Assembly: GCA_029862205.1 (NCBI GenBank)
Contig: JAOTXT010000006.1
Location: forward strand, 40,207 to 104,206
Direction of reading: 5' to 3'
DNA length: 64,000 bases
Source: Paracoccaceae bacterium
GTDB taxonomy: Bacteria > Pseudomonadota > Alphaproteobacteria > Rhodobacterales > Rhodobacteraceae
Shown: piece after piece, positions 1 through 8,344 of the stretch
Layout: the number at the start of each line of letters is the position of its first letter
How positions within the stretch are numbered: position 1 is the first letter of the stretch
Position numbers and translations under genes: made by a program
Notes under the pieces: model-generated
Told to the model about the DNA's origin: nothing
Seen by the model: only the letters and a program-made list of their open reading frames with translations
The model's database searches: none

Positions 1-224
1 TTGGCGACCAGCACGAGCGCCGCAAAGGGGGTCAGGCTCTCGACCGCGTTCAGATGCGCCCGGTCACAGCGTTTGACCCAGGCCGGCATCTCGGGCGGGG
101 TCGGGTCGCGGTAGACGTCGGCGTTGGGTATCCCGACCGCCAGGCTGCGCCCGACGATATAGGGGATCCACAGAACCGCTGTCAGCGTGGCGCTCCAGGC
201 CAGGTAGATGAGATCCGGGGTCAC
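1..224 (-). CDS. MAPEG family membrane protein (3' end beyond window)
   Basis: Partial gene, about 74 codons visible, running off the left edge. It reads from a GTG start (222-224) with a GGGAGG ribosome site just upstream. The peptide opens with a hydrophobic segment (LIYLAWSATLTAVLWIPYIV), continues with a polar loop containing DRAHLNAVESL, then enters a second hydrophobic segment (PFAALVLVA). The R-x-HxNxxE signature followed by a helix is characteristic of the MAPEG family (membrane-associated proteins in eicosanoid and glutathione metabolism). Bacterial members are small integral membrane proteins of about 130 residues, usually of unknown substrate. It lies 35 bases after the haloacid dehalogenase and may be the last gene of the same operon. 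Confidence 0.75.
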   Translation of the reverse strand, partial: MTPDLIYLAWSATLTAVLWIPYIVGRSLAVGIPNADVYRDPTPPEMPAWVKRCDRAHLNAVESLTPFAALVLVA

Positions 225-259
225 GTTTTCCTCCCTCTTCGTGTTCAGGCGCCCAAGTG

Positions 260-979
260 TCAGACACCCAGGACATCGGCAATGCCACCGAGATGGGTGG
301 TGATGATATCCCAGTCGCTGGTTGCTTCGAAGTCGACTGTCTGGCCAACGCCATATTCATAGGGCCGGTTGATATAGGCCGTGCGCATGCCCTGCCCGCG
401 CGCGGCGTCCAGGTCGTCATTATGGGCGGCGCACATCATCACCTGATGCGGCTCAATCCCCAGGGCGGCGATCGCGCCCTGATAGGCGCGCGGATCGCGC
501 TTGTAAGCCCGGGTCACGTCGGAAGACATGATCAGGTCCCACGGGATCCCGGCCCGCTTTGCCATATTGACCAAAAGCACGGTCGCCCCGTTCGAGAGCG
601 GGCCGATCACATATTGCTGCTTCAAGCGCAACAGCCCCGGCACGCTGTCCGGCCAGGGGTCGAGTCGGTGCCACATCAGATTGAAATCCGCCTTCTCGTC
701 ATCGGAGAAATGGCTATCAATACCGTATTCTACAAGAATTTTCTCAAGTATCTCCCGGTGGATCACATCGATCGGCGTCCATGGCCGCTCCCCCGCAATC
801 ACCGGCGCCATGCCCGGGCGGTAGCCGGCGCGCCAGGCCCGCGCGAAGGCCTCCCAGTCGACCCCCTCGATCCCCTTCTCTGCGGCCAGGCGTTCGCCCA
901 TCCGGGTGATCGAGCCACGCCAATCGACCACCGTGCCGAAAGTGTCGAACAGCAGCGCCCTGACATCGCCGAAGCTCAT
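260..979 (-). CDS. haloacid dehalogenase type II (HAD superfamily hydrolase)
   Basis: 239 residues, the usual length for type II haloacid dehalogenases. HAD motif I is LLFDTFGTVVDWR near the N-terminus, giving the nucleophilic Asp. Motif II is LSNG near residue 130, motif III is the Lys in AYKRDPRAYQ near 160, and the final motif is AAHNDDLDAA, holding the conserved Asn and Asp. These enzymes hydrolyse L-2-haloacids to 2-hydroxyacids through an aspartyl ester. Many chromosomal homologues have other or unknown substrates, so the dehalogenase activity is inferred. The ATG overlaps the leuD-like stop by four bases (ATGA), so it is translationally coupled to leuD in an operon with leuC and the ketopantoate reductase-like gene. 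Confidence 0.85.
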   Translation of the reverse strand: MSFGDVRALLFDTFGTVVDWRGSITRMGERLAAEKGIEGVDWEAFARAWRAGYRPGMAPVIAGERPWTPIDVIHREILEKILVEYGIDSHFSDDEKADFNLMWHRLDPWPDSVPGLLRLKQQYVIGPLSNGATVLLVNMAKRAGIPWDLIMSSDVTRAYKRDPRAYQGAIAALGIEPHQVMMCAAHNDDLDAARGQGMRTAYINRPYEYGVGQTVDFEATSDWDIITTHLGGIADVLGV

Positions 980-1608
980 CCCGCGTCTCCATCGACGATG
1001 CGATGCGCCCAGGGCCGGCTTGCCCGGTCGGTCGCCTGAAACGCGGCAATCTCTTCCAGCCGTTCGAGGGTCTGGGCAATGTCATCCTGCCCGCGCAGCA
1101 GCGCCTCGCGCCGGCGCCGGTCGATCTGGAACGGCAGCGGTTCGCCATTCGGCGGCACCACGACCTGGCGCTCGAGGTCGATCGTGAAGGGCGCCTCAGG
1201 CTGCGCCCGGGCAATCTCGGCGAACTTGGCCACCGTCTCCGCCGGCAGGACTACAGGCAGGGTGCCGTTCTGGTAGCAGTTGTTCTGGAAAATCGATCCG
1301 AAGCTGGGCGCGATCACGACCCGGATGCCGCGCGCGTTCAGCGCCCAGACAGCCCCTTCGCGCGATGATCCGCAGCCAAAATTCTCGCCGGCCAGCAGGA
1401 TCGGCGCCGCCTGCCAGGCTGGGTCGTTCAGCACGAAATCCGGGTCGGGCGTCCCGTCCGAACCATACCGCCAAGCCTCGAAGGCATAAGGCGCCAGCTC
1501 ATGCGCTTTGGAATTCGCCAGCCGCTCGATCCGGATGATCACGTCGGTATTGACGTTCTGCGCCATCAGCGGCGCGGCGGGGCCGGAGATCGAGGTAAAC
1601 GGCGTCAC
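976..1608 (-). CDS. leuD: 3-isopropylmalate dehydratase small subunit-like (LeuD family)
   Basis: 210 residues from a GTG start (1606-1608) that overlaps the leuC stop as GTGA. The open frame extends further upstream, but only this start gives the LeuD N-terminus (FTSISGPAAPLMAQNVNTDVII). The swivel-domain signature GENFGCGSSREGAVWAL and the later SIFQNNCYQNGTLPV are present. LeuD pairs with LeuC to form the [4Fe-4S] dehydratase that isomerises 2- and 3-isopropylmalate. No leuB or leuA is adjacent. The partners are instead a ketopantoate reductase-like and a HAD gene, so this pair may be a catabolic paralogue acting on another methyl- or alkyl-malate. Confidence 0.85.
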   Translation of the reverse strand: MTPFTSISGPAAPLMAQNVNTDVIIRIERLANSKAHELAPYAFEAWRYGSDGTPDPDFVLNDPAWQAAPILLAGENFGCGSSREGAVWALNARGIRVVIAPSFGSIFQNNCYQNGTLPVVLPAETVAKFAEIARAQPEAPFTIDLERQVVVPPNGEPLPFQIDRRRREALLRGQDDIAQTLERLEEIAAFQATDRASRPWAHRIVDGDAG

Positions 1609-3014
1609 CCGCCCTGTCCCAGCTTGCGCACATCCGTGATCTGGCCGGTGACCGCCGCAGCGGCGGCCATGGCGGGGCTCGCCAGATGGGTGCGTGCCCC
1701 GGGTCCCTGGCGCCCGACGAAGTTGCGGTTGGTGGTCGAGACCGCGCGCGCACCCGGCGCCACCACCTCGCCATTGGCGGCGACGCATTGCGAGCAGCCG
1801 GGCTCGCGCCATTCGAACCCCGCTTCCTTGAAGACCCGGTCCAGCCCCTCGGTCTCGGCATCCCGCTTAACCGCCTGGCTGCCCGGCACGACCCAGGCGG
1901 TGGTGCCTTCGGCGACCTTGCGGCCCGTCGCGATTGCAGCGGCCTCGCGCAGGTCCGACAGCCGGCCATTGGTGCAGGAGCCGATGAAGACGTGGTCGAC
2001 CGGCACGCCTTCCATCTCGGTTCCGGGGGCCAGGCCCATGTAGTCGAGCGCCTTCTCCCAGGCTTCACGCCGGTTGGCGTCGGCGGCGCTGGCCGGATCG
2101 GGCACCCGCCCACCGATACCGACCGTATGCTCCGGACTGGTGCCCCAGGTGATCTGCGGCTCGATCTTGGCGGCATCGATGGTGATCTCGCGGGCAAACC
2201 GCGCACCGGGCGCGCTGGGCAAGGTCCGCCAATGGGTCAGCGCGGCATCCCAATCCGCGCCCTTCGGCGCGAAGCGGCGGCCGTCAATATAGGCGTAGGT
2301 CGTGTCGTCCGGTGCGATCAGCCCTATCTTAGCGCCGAATTCGATCGACATGTTGCAGATGGTCAGCCGCCCCTCGATCGGCATCGCGCGGACCGCCTCG
2401 CCCTCATACTCGACCGCAAAGCCATCGCCGCCCGCCGTGCCGACGAGGCCGATCAGGTGCAGGATCATGTCCTTCGGCGTCACGCCCGTCGGTAGCGCCC
2501 CCTCGAAGCTGACCCGCATCGTGTCCGGCCGCTTTTGGACGATCGTCTGGGTCGCCAGGATATGGGCGATCTCGCTCGACCCGACCCCAAAGGCAAAGGC
2601 CCCCAGCCCCCCATGGGTCGAGGTATGGCTGTCTCCACAGGTGATCAGCAGCCCCGGCAGGGTCAGGCCCAGTTCCGGGCCGATGACATGGATGATCCCC
2701 TGTTCCGGATCGTTCACGTCGAAATGGCGGATCCCGGTCCGCTCGGCCCGCTCGCGCAACGCCGGCGCCAGCCTGGCGCTGATCGGCGTGCTGGTCGCGG
2801 TGCGCCCCGGCAACGACGAGACCGCGTGGTCGGGGCAGGAAAAGGTCAAGTCCGGGCTGTGGACTGTGAGCCCGCGCGCCTCCAGCGCCTCGAGCCCGTT
2901 CGCGCCACTGAGGTCGTGCAGCATGTTCCGGTCCACATGCAGCAACGCATAATCCTCTCCCAGATCGGCCACGACATGGGGCGCCCAGACCTTGTCGAAG
3001 AGCGTTTCGCCCAT
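1605..3014 (-). CDS. leuC: 3-isopropylmalate dehydratase large subunit-like (LeuC family)
   Basis: 469 residues, full length for a bacterial LeuC. It carries the aconitase-family signatures CGDSHTSTHGGLGAFAFGVG near residue 130, IGSCTNGRLSDL near 345 and GCSQC near 405. These supply the three cysteines that hold the [4Fe-4S] cluster. The ATG sits four bases after the stop of the ketopantoate reductase-like gene, and the stop overlaps leuD. The role is stereospecific dehydration and rehydration of an alkylmalate in the cytoplasm. The leucine pathway assignment is uncertain because no other leu genes are nearby, and 2-methylmalate or other alkylmalates are alternatives. Confidence 0.88.
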   Translation of the reverse strand: MGETLFDKVWAPHVVADLGEDYALLHVDRNMLHDLSGANGLEALEARGLTVHSPDLTFSCPDHAVSSLPGRTATSTPISARLAPALRERAERTGIRHFDVNDPEQGIIHVIGPELGLTLPGLLITCGDSHTSTHGGLGAFAFGVGSSEIAHILATQTIVQKRPDTMRVSFEGALPTGVTPKDMILHLIGLVGTAGGDGFAVEYEGEAVRAMPIEGRLTICNMSIEFGAKIGLIAPDDTTYAYIDGRRFAPKGADWDAALTHWRTLPSAPGARFAREITIDAAKIEPQITWGTSPEHTVGIGGRVPDPASAADANRREAWEKALDYMGLAPGTEMEGVPVDHVFIGSCTNGRLSDLREAAAIATGRKVAEGTTAWVVPGSQAVKRDAETEGLDRVFKEAGFEWREPGCSQCVAANGEVVAPGARAVSTTNRNFVGRQGPGARTHLASPAMAAAAAVTGQITDVRKLGQGG

Positions 3015-3018
3015 CGCG

Positions 3019-3948
3019 TCACCCGAACCCGGTTTCTTTTGCCCGGATCAGGGCGCAAACTAGGTCGTTGACCGGGGTCGCGACGCCCAGGCGACTGCCC
3101 TCGCGCGGAATCGCGCCGTTGATCACGTCGATTTCGCAACGCCGGCCGGCCATGTGGTCGAGCAGCATCGAGGGGCGGGCATTCGGGATTTTGTTGGAGA
3201 AGTTGCGCACGTATTCGACCGGATCATCGAAATCGAGGTCGATCCCCTTGGCCCGGGCCACCGAATAAGCCTCGGTCGCGCAGGCCGAGGCGACCGACCA
3301 GGCGTTCTCGTCCGCGACCACCTCGCCGACGCGCAGCTCGGTCAGGGTGCAGGGGCCGCTGAAGGTGACGTTGCAGATCAGCTTCTCCCAGACCATCTTG
3401 TGGATGTCGTCGAAGGTCAGCACCTTGAACCCGCCCGAGCGCCAGATTTCGGCCACATGTTCCAACCGCTCGGTCTTCGGCCCCTGGTATTCGCCGAGCC
3501 GCACGAACTCCATCCCGTTGTGATGGGCATGGCCCGGCCCGTTCATCGAGGCGCCGAAGCCACCGACCACGCCTTGGATGATCCGCTCCGCCCCCAGGAT
3601 GTCCGCCACCTTCTCGGCGCTGCCGAGACCGTTCTGGATGGCCAGGACCGGCGTCTCCGGCTTCAGGATCGGCTTAACCGCATGGGCCGCGTGCTCAACC
3701 CCGTCTGCCTTGGTTGCGATGATGACCAGATCCGCCTTGCCCGCCTCGGCCGCGTTCTGGGTCGCGTTCAGCCTGACGGTTCGGTCGCCGCTTGCTCCCT
3801 CGACCCGCAGCCCCTTGTCGCGCATTGCCGCCACGTGCTCGGCCCAGGTATCGACGGCCCAGACTTCATGCCCGGCATCGGCCAAAAGCGCGGCATAGAC
3901 ACAGCCCATCGAGCCGGTCCCGACAATGACGATTTTTTCCGGGGCCAT
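3019..3948 (-). CDS. 2-dehydropantoate 2-reductase family oxidoreductase
   Basis: 309 residues. The N-terminus has the ApbA/PanE Rossmann motif (IVIVGTGSMGCVYAALLADAGHEV). AIQNGLG near residue 104, the catalytic-region Lys in DDIHKMVWEKLICN near 180, and a C-terminal helical domain ending in PVNDLVCALIRAKE follow. The family reduces 2-oxo acids, classically ketopantoate to pantoate, with NADPH. It is the first gene of a minus-strand operon with leuC, leuD and the HAD gene four bases or fewer apart. That context favours reduction or oxidation of a branched 2-keto or 2-hydroxy acid processed by the LeuCD-like dehydratase rather than pantothenate synthesis. This is an inference. Confidence 0.82.
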   Translation of the reverse strand: MAPEKIVIVGTGSMGCVYAALLADAGHEVWAVDTWAEHVAAMRDKGLRVEGASGDRTVRLNATQNAAEAGKADLVIIATKADGVEHAAHAVKPILKPETPVLAIQNGLGSAEKVADILGAERIIQGVVGGFGASMNGPGHAHHNGMEFVRLGEYQGPKTERLEHVAEIWRSGGFKVLTFDDIHKMVWEKLICNVTFSGPCTLTELRVGEVVADENAWSVASACATEAYSVARAKGIDLDFDDPVEYVRNFSNKIPNARPSMLLDHMAGRRCEIDVINGAIPREGSRLGVATPVNDLVCALIRAKETGFG

Positions 3949-4117
3949 GCGGTCTTCTCGTATACGCTGGATGCTGGCGGGGTTCTGGCAAGAATTCCCA
4001 TGTGCACCGCGCCTCTGTCAAACCGTAGGCTGGAAAACCATTGCCTGGTACGGGCGCCCTTGTTGCGGGCGCCGCGTCCGGTCGGATAGACCGGACACAG
4101 TTCAGGGAGGCGGCAGC
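3949..4117. promoter_or_regulatory. divergent promoter region with two inverted repeats
   Basis: This 169-base gap separates the minus-strand leuCD-type operon from the plus-strand MaoC operon, so it must hold both promoters. It contains a perfect 8-bp dyad (GTCCGGTC 4076-4083, GACCGGAC 4089-4096, 5-base spacer) that ends 9 bases before the MaoC ribosome site GGGAGG (4105-4110). A second dyad is GGCGCCC 4053-4059 with GGGCGCC 4067-4073. Either could be an operator or an mRNA hairpin. No regulator gene is adjacent. Confidence 0.5.
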
Positions 4118-4606
4118 GTGATCGACGCCAGCACCAAGAAGCATGTCTTCACATCGCTCGACGCGCTCAGGCAGCGGGTCGGAACCCAGATCGGCGTCTC
4201 GGATTGGGTGGTGATCGACCAGCCGATGATCGACACGTTCGCCAATCTCTGCGGCGACCACCAGTTCATCCATGTGGACCCGGAACGCGCGGCCGGGACG
4301 CCGTTTGGCGGCACGATCGCGCACGGGTTCTTGACGCTTTCGTTGCTGACATGGTTCGCCACGGGCGTGCGGCCGCGCATCGAGGGCACGAAGCACAGCG
4401 TAAACTATGGCTTCGACCGGCTGCGGTTCGTGGCACCGGTCCCGGCGGGCGGACGGGTGCGCGGGAGCTTCACGCTAGACCGGCTCGAGGAGCGCAATCC
4501 GGGCGAGATAACCCAGCACTACGGCGTCACTGTCGAAATCGAGGGCACGGACCGGCCGGCCCTGGTGGCGGACTGGATCACCCGCGCCTATCTGGAGGCG
4601 GCCTGA
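4118..4606 (+). CDS. MaoC family dehydratase ((R)-enoyl-CoA hydratase type)
   Basis: 162 residues from a GTG start at 4118, preceded by GGGAGG at 4105-4110. The open frame extends upstream but has no other supported start. It is a single hot-dog domain with the hydratase-2 motif CGDHQFIHVDPERA (catalytic Asp and His) followed by FGGTIAHGFLTLSL. The conserved SVNYGFDRLRFVAPVPAG segment follows, and ALVADW is near the end. It should hydrate trans-2-enoyl-CoA to (R)-3-hydroxyacyl-CoA. It overlaps the next gene by one base (TGATG). A close paralogue lies at 58938-59420, sharing the same long motifs. Confidence 0.88.
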   Translation: MIDASTKKHVFTSLDALRQRVGTQIGVSDWVVIDQPMIDTFANLCGDHQFIHVDPERAAGTPFGGTIAHGFLTLSLLTWFATGVRPRIEGTKHSVNYGFDRLRFVAPVPAGGRVRGSFTLDRLEERNPGEITQHYGVTVEIEGTDRPALVADWITRAYLEAA

Positions 4607-5592
4607 TGCGCGCGCTGGTGGTCGAAGAGTTTGCGCCTTTTGAGACCCATGCGCTCCAGGACCTGTCGGACCCGGAGCCAGGCCCGGGCGAGGTGGTGAT
4701 CGAGGCCCGCGCCATGGCGCTCAACTTCCCCGATGTCCTGATGGTCGAGGGACGCTATCAGCATAAACCCGACCGCCCGTTCATCCCCGGCTTCGATGCC
4801 GCGGGCGTAATCGCCGCCGTGGGCGAAGGTGTATCTCGCGTGGAACCGGGCGACCGGGCTCTCACCTCGCGCGGCCAGGGCGCTTTTGCGACCATGATCT
4901 GCGCGCCCGAGACGGCGGTGTGGCGGATGCCGGATGCGATGAGCTTCGAGGACGGTGCCGCCTTCGGACTGGTCTATCTTACCGCCTACATGTCGATGAT
5001 CGAGAATGCGAAGGCACTGCCCGGCGAGACCGTGCTGGTCACCGGCGCCTCGGGCGGCGTGGGCCTCGCGATGCTGCAATTCGGCGCGGCGAAGGCCATG
5101 CGCATGATCGGCGGCGTCACCAGCGACGAAAAGGCGGCACTTGCTCGCGCCAATGGGGCCGAGGCCACCGTCGATCTGGCCGCCGAAAACCTGCGCGACG
5201 CGCTTCGCGATCAGGTCTATGCCGTCACCGAGGGCGCAGGTGTCGACCTGGTGATGGACATGGTCGGCGGCGATGTCTTCGATGCCGCCCTCCGCGCGAT
5301 CAGACCCGGCGGACGCATCGCCATCGTTGGCTTCGCGAGCGATCGCATTCCGCTGATCAAGGCGAATTATCTGCTGGTGAAACGGCTGACCGCCGTCGGC
5401 TCGCCCCTGACCTCGGGCCACGGGGACACGACTGCGCTGAAGGACCGGGCCATGGCCGAGCTCTTCCAGCTCTATGAGACCGGTAAGCTGAAGCCGGTGA
5501 TATCGGAACGGTTAGCCTTCGAGGATTGGCGCGATGCCCTCCGCCGGTTCAAGGAGCGCAAAGTGACCGGCAAGATCGTGATGGTGCCGTGA
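4606..5592 (+). CDS. NADPH:quinone oxidoreductase family protein (zinc-free MDR)
   Basis: 328 residues, a typical length for quinone oxidoreductase-like members of the medium-chain dehydrogenase superfamily. The GroES-like N-terminal half contains GFDAAGVIAAVGEGV and the Rossmann half contains VLVTGASGGVGLAMLQFGAAKA. The C-terminus ends with RRFKERKVTGKIVMVP, typical of the family. No structural-zinc cysteine cluster is seen, so it belongs to the zinc-independent branch that reduces quinones or enoyl substrates with NADPH. The ATG shares its A with the MaoC stop, so it is coupled to that gene. The substrate is unknown. Confidence 0.85.
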   Translation: MRALVVEEFAPFETHALQDLSDPEPGPGEVVIEARAMALNFPDVLMVEGRYQHKPDRPFIPGFDAAGVIAAVGEGVSRVEPGDRALTSRGQGAFATMICAPETAVWRMPDAMSFEDGAAFGLVYLTAYMSMIENAKALPGETVLVTGASGGVGLAMLQFGAAKAMRMIGGVTSDEKAALARANGAEATVDLAAENLRDALRDQVYAVTEGAGVDLVMDMVGGDVFDAALRAIRPGGRIAIVGFASDRIPLIKANYLLVKRLTAVGSPLTSGHGDTTALKDRAMAELFQLYETGKLKPVISERLAFEDWRDALRRFKERKVTGKIVMVP

Positions 5593-6092
5593 GCGCCCCG
5601 CGAGAACAGGTGCCGCTCGAGGCGTTCCTGGCCGCGCTCGACGACAACGCCGCGGAAGAAGCACGCGCGGCAGCCGGGCAGATCGATGCTCTGGAGCGCA
5701 CGGTCGGTCCGCCCAGCTGGCTCGAGCGCAACCTGATCTCGCTGGCGCTGATCGCGATGGCGCTGTTCCTAGCGGGCACCGGCGCGCTGATCGGGCTGCT
5801 GCCGTGGCTGCGTTCGGTGATCGGGCTTAGCGGTGTAACCCTCCTGGTCGCGGTCTTTCCTGGTCTGGTGCTGGCATATCTGATCTCGGTGAAAGGACGC
5901 ACCGCGATCGACAACAAGAAGATGGCGCTGAACGACAAGCATTTTCTGCCTCATGGCGGGGTCTATTTCAGCGCCGCAGGCGAAGGTGAGCCGGGCATCG
6001 TTGTCCGCGTCGATCCTCCCGCAAAAGGCGAGCCGACCCTGCGCGAGCGGGTCGAGGCGCAGTATGATGCCGCCACCAAGCGGCGCTGGTAG
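5589..6092 (+). CDS. two-helix membrane protein of unknown function
   Basis: 167 residues from the GTG that overlaps the preceding stop (GTGA). A charged N-terminal part of about 50 residues is predicted helical (FLAALDDNAAEEARAAAGQIDALERTV). Two hydrophobic segments follow (LISLALIAMALFLAGTGALIGLL and VIGLSGVTLLVAVFPGLVLAYLI), then a hydrophilic C-terminal tail of about 70 residues rich in charge (ERVEAQYDAATKRRW). I do not recognise a family. It sits inside an operon between the quinone reductase and the 2-hydroxyacid dehydrogenase, with 11 bases to the next gene, so it is expressed with them. The tail after the helices probably faces the cytoplasm with the N-terminus. Confidence 0.65.
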   Translation: MSAPREQVPLEAFLAALDDNAAEEARAAAGQIDALERTVGPPSWLERNLISLALIAMALFLAGTGALIGLLPWLRSVIGLSGVTLLVAVFPGLVLAYLISVKGRTAIDNKKMALNDKHFLPHGGVYFSAAGEGEPGIVVRVDPPAKGEPTLRERVEAQYDAATKRRW

Positions 6093-6103
6093 GGAGCGAG
6101 CCC

Positions 6104-7099
6104 ATGCCCAAAGCCCTGATCCAAGGCCGCATCGCAGTGCCGAAGCACCAGAAGCTGCGCGACCGGATGGGCGAGGATTGGCAGATCGTCACCTGGCACC
6201 CGGACGAGCAGCCGGTCGAGGAATATCTCACGATGCTCGAAGACGCCGATGTCGTGATCGGCGGCGCGCCTGCGGTGCAACCTTGGCCAGCGGTTCCCAA
6301 TCTCAAGCTCTACCAAATCCCCTGGACCGGCTTCGAGTTCACATCGCCCGACCGGATGCCCAAGGGCATTCCGCTCTGCAATGTGTACGAACACGAATCC
6401 GCGATCGCCGAATATGCGATGCTAGGGATGCTGGAATGGCGCATCGGGTTGCGCCACATGGATGCGCGCTTCCGTGCGAAGGGTTGGGACGGGCGGGACC
6501 CTGGCGCGGGCGATGTGCACGGCGAGGTGCGGGGCAACACGGTAGGCATCGTCGGCTATGGCCATATCGGCCACGAGGTCGCGGTGCGGGCGCGAGCCTT
6601 CGGGATGAACGTGGTCGGGATCCGCCGCTCGACGCCCCCGTGCCCGCCGGAACTCGATTGGCTGGGGACCATTGACCGCCTTGAAGAGTTATTGTCCGTC
6701 AGCGATTTCGTGATCGTAGCCTGCGACCTAAACAAGGAGACAAGGGGCCTGATCGATGCGGATCGGATCGCGAAGATGAAGCCCACCGGCGTCATCATCA
6801 ATGTGGCCCGCGGCAAGGTGATCGACGAGCAGGCACTCTACGACGCGCTGCGTGACCGGCGCATCGGCGGGGCCGTCATCGATGTCTGGTACAACTACAA
6901 CGAGCCCGGCAAGCCGGATGTCTGGCCCACCAGCTTCCCCTTCCAAGTCTTGGACAACGTCATCTGCTCGGCCCATGAATGCGGCTGGACCGAGGAACAG
7001 ATCGACCGCCGCTGGGACGTGGTGGCCCAGAACCTGCGCCGGGTCGTGCACGGCGAAGCGCCGGTGAACCAGGTCTTCGTTGGGACACAGGAGACGTGA
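6104..7099 (+). CDS. D-isomer-specific 2-hydroxyacid dehydrogenase
   Basis: 331 residues with AGGGAG before the ATG. The NAD-binding glycine motif is GIVGYGHIGHEVAVRARAFG near residue 150. The second signature VACDLNKETRGLIDADRIAKMKP and the third NVARGKVIDEQALYDAL are clear. The catalytic His is in CSAHECGW near residue 290, where most relatives have PHxAG. Hydroxyacid dehydrogenases of this class interconvert D-2-hydroxyacids and 2-oxoacids. In context it could oxidise a product of the MaoC or dehalogenase steps, though no substrate can be read from the sequence. It is the last clear enzyme of the plus-strand operon that begins at the MaoC gene. Confidence 0.88.
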   Translation: MPKALIQGRIAVPKHQKLRDRMGEDWQIVTWHPDEQPVEEYLTMLEDADVVIGGAPAVQPWPAVPNLKLYQIPWTGFEFTSPDRMPKGIPLCNVYEHESAIAEYAMLGMLEWRIGLRHMDARFRAKGWDGRDPGAGDVHGEVRGNTVGIVGYGHIGHEVAVRARAFGMNVVGIRRSTPPCPPELDWLGTIDRLEELLSVSDFVIVACDLNKETRGLIDADRIAKMKPTGVIINVARGKVIDEQALYDALRDRRIGGAVIDVWYNYNEPGKPDVWPTSFPFQVLDNVICSAHECGWTEEQIDRRWDVVAQNLRRVVHGEAPVNQVFVGTQET

Positions 7100-7106
7100 C
7101 CCCGCG

Positions 7107-7550
7107 ATGAAGCACCGGGCGAAAGTGGCTTTGGTCTCCTTGGTGGCAATGCTAGCCGCGAGTGAGCTTGCCAGCGCGGACACCGATTGCGGCGTGATGC
7201 TGCGCCTGATTGAAGCCGCTCGAAATGGAGAGGCCTTGAGACCAGCGCCGCGCGGTGCAGAGGAATGCGGACGATCCGTCAACCTGGCTGGGCAGACCGC
7301 TGTTCATTGTGCGTGGGCCTTCGCGCTTCGTGCGCCAGAAGCCAGGGCGTTTTTCGATGGTGTGGCCGGGTCTGTTACCACCTGCTTTGGAACTGAGATC
7401 AAACCCATCCGCGATCTTGGGGTGAACCACCCAGACAGTTACGACCTGAGGCAGTATCGGATTGAAGATGTGACCCTGTCGATCTCGCTCAAGGACAAGG
7501 CGGCGCTCGGCAAGACCTACGTCTTTGCCCGAGCCGAGCGGCAGCAATAG
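7107..7550 (+). CDS. secreted protein of unknown function
   Basis: 147 residues from an ATG at 7107, 7 bases after the dehydrogenase stop. The first 24 residues form a signal peptide (KHRAKVALVSLVAMLAASELASA, cleavage probably after ASA). The mature part contains four cysteines (DCGVM, EECGR, HCAWA, TCFGT) that could form two disulphides in the periplasm. I do not recognise a family. The short gap puts it in the same transcript as the hydroxyacid dehydrogenase. It converges on the phytanoyl-CoA dioxygenase gene with a four-base gap. Confidence 0.7.
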   Translation: MKHRAKVALVSLVAMLAASELASADTDCGVMLRLIEAARNGEALRPAPRGAEECGRSVNLAGQTAVHCAWAFALRAPEARAFFDGVAGSVTTCFGTEIKPIRDLGVNHPDSYDLRQYRIEDVTLSISLKDKAALGKTYVFARAERQQ

Positions 7551-7554
7551 AACA

Positions 7555-8331
7555 TCAATTGTTCCACCCATGCGCCCGGAGCCGAAAATCGTTCTTCCCC
7601 GAGCGGTCGATCCCGCGCATCAAAAAGATCGAATGCTCCGAGAGGTCGGCCCCGCCCGCCTCCTGGAACTTCCGCTTCGCCGCCTCGCGGTCGTAGTGCG
7701 AGGTTGTTGGCATCATCCGCATGGTCATGCCGCGCCGGGGATGGGGTGAACGGTTCTCCTCGGACCCATGGGCGATATAGACATCGTGCAGCGCCATCTG
7801 CCCCGCCTCCAGGATCAGGTTCACCGCGTCCGCCTCCTCGTATTCCTCGCGCGCCAGCTCCTGGTTCAGCGTGTAGTTCGGGTCGTCCTTGACCTCATGC
7901 GCCATCAGCCGGTCGGCCTTGTGCGAGCCGGGAATATAGCGCAGGCACCCGTTCTCCCTGGTCGCCGCATCGATCGCGATCCAGACCGTGCAGGTCGCCA
8001 AGGGCCGGATCGGCCAATACTGCCCGTCCTGATGCCACGGCGTCTTCTTGCCGTTGTGCGCCGGCTTGGCGAAGAAGCTCATGTTCCAGAGGCAGATATC
8101 GGGCCCGATCACCTGTTCGACCATGTCGAGGATCGCGGGATCGCGCGCGTAGTTCAGAAAACCCAGATCGTAGTTCAGCAGAATCGAGGCATTGTCCCGG
8201 AACTCCGGATGCCGCCGCAGCAGCGCGGCATGGCGGTCGCGGATCTCGTCCAGCTGTGCCTCGGTCAGGCGGTAATCGGGCACGATGAAGCCGCGCTCAT
8301 GGTATTCGGCGATCTGGGCTTCGCTCAGCAT
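7555..8331 (-). CDS. phytanoyl-CoA dioxygenase family protein
   Basis: 258 residues from the ATG at 8331. An in-frame TTG at 8358 would overlap the upstream gene and adds residues unlike the family. The N-terminus LSEAQIAEYHERGFIVPDYRL is the usual PhyH opening. The Fe(II) site is visible as WHQDGQYWP (His and Asp of the HxD motif) with a distal His in VYIAHGSEENRSPHPRRGM. The Arg following it would bind 2-oxoglutarate. Family members hydroxylate alkyl-CoA thioesters, ectoine, alkylphosphonates and other small molecules, so the substrate is open. It lies 13 bases after the adenylate cyclase gene on the same strand. Confidence 0.86.
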   Translation of the reverse strand: MLSEAQIAEYHERGFIVPDYRLTEAQLDEIRDRHAALLRRHPEFRDNASILLNYDLGFLNYARDPAILDMVEQVIGPDICLWNMSFFAKPAHNGKKTPWHQDGQYWPIRPLATCTVWIAIDAATRENGCLRYIPGSHKADRLMAHEVKDDPNYTLNQELAREEYEEADAVNLILEAGQMALHDVYIAHGSEENRSPHPRRGMTMRMMPTTSHYDREAAKRKFQEAGGADLSEHSIFLMRGIDRSGKNDFRLRAHGWNN

Positions 8332-8344
8332 GAAACCTGTTTCG

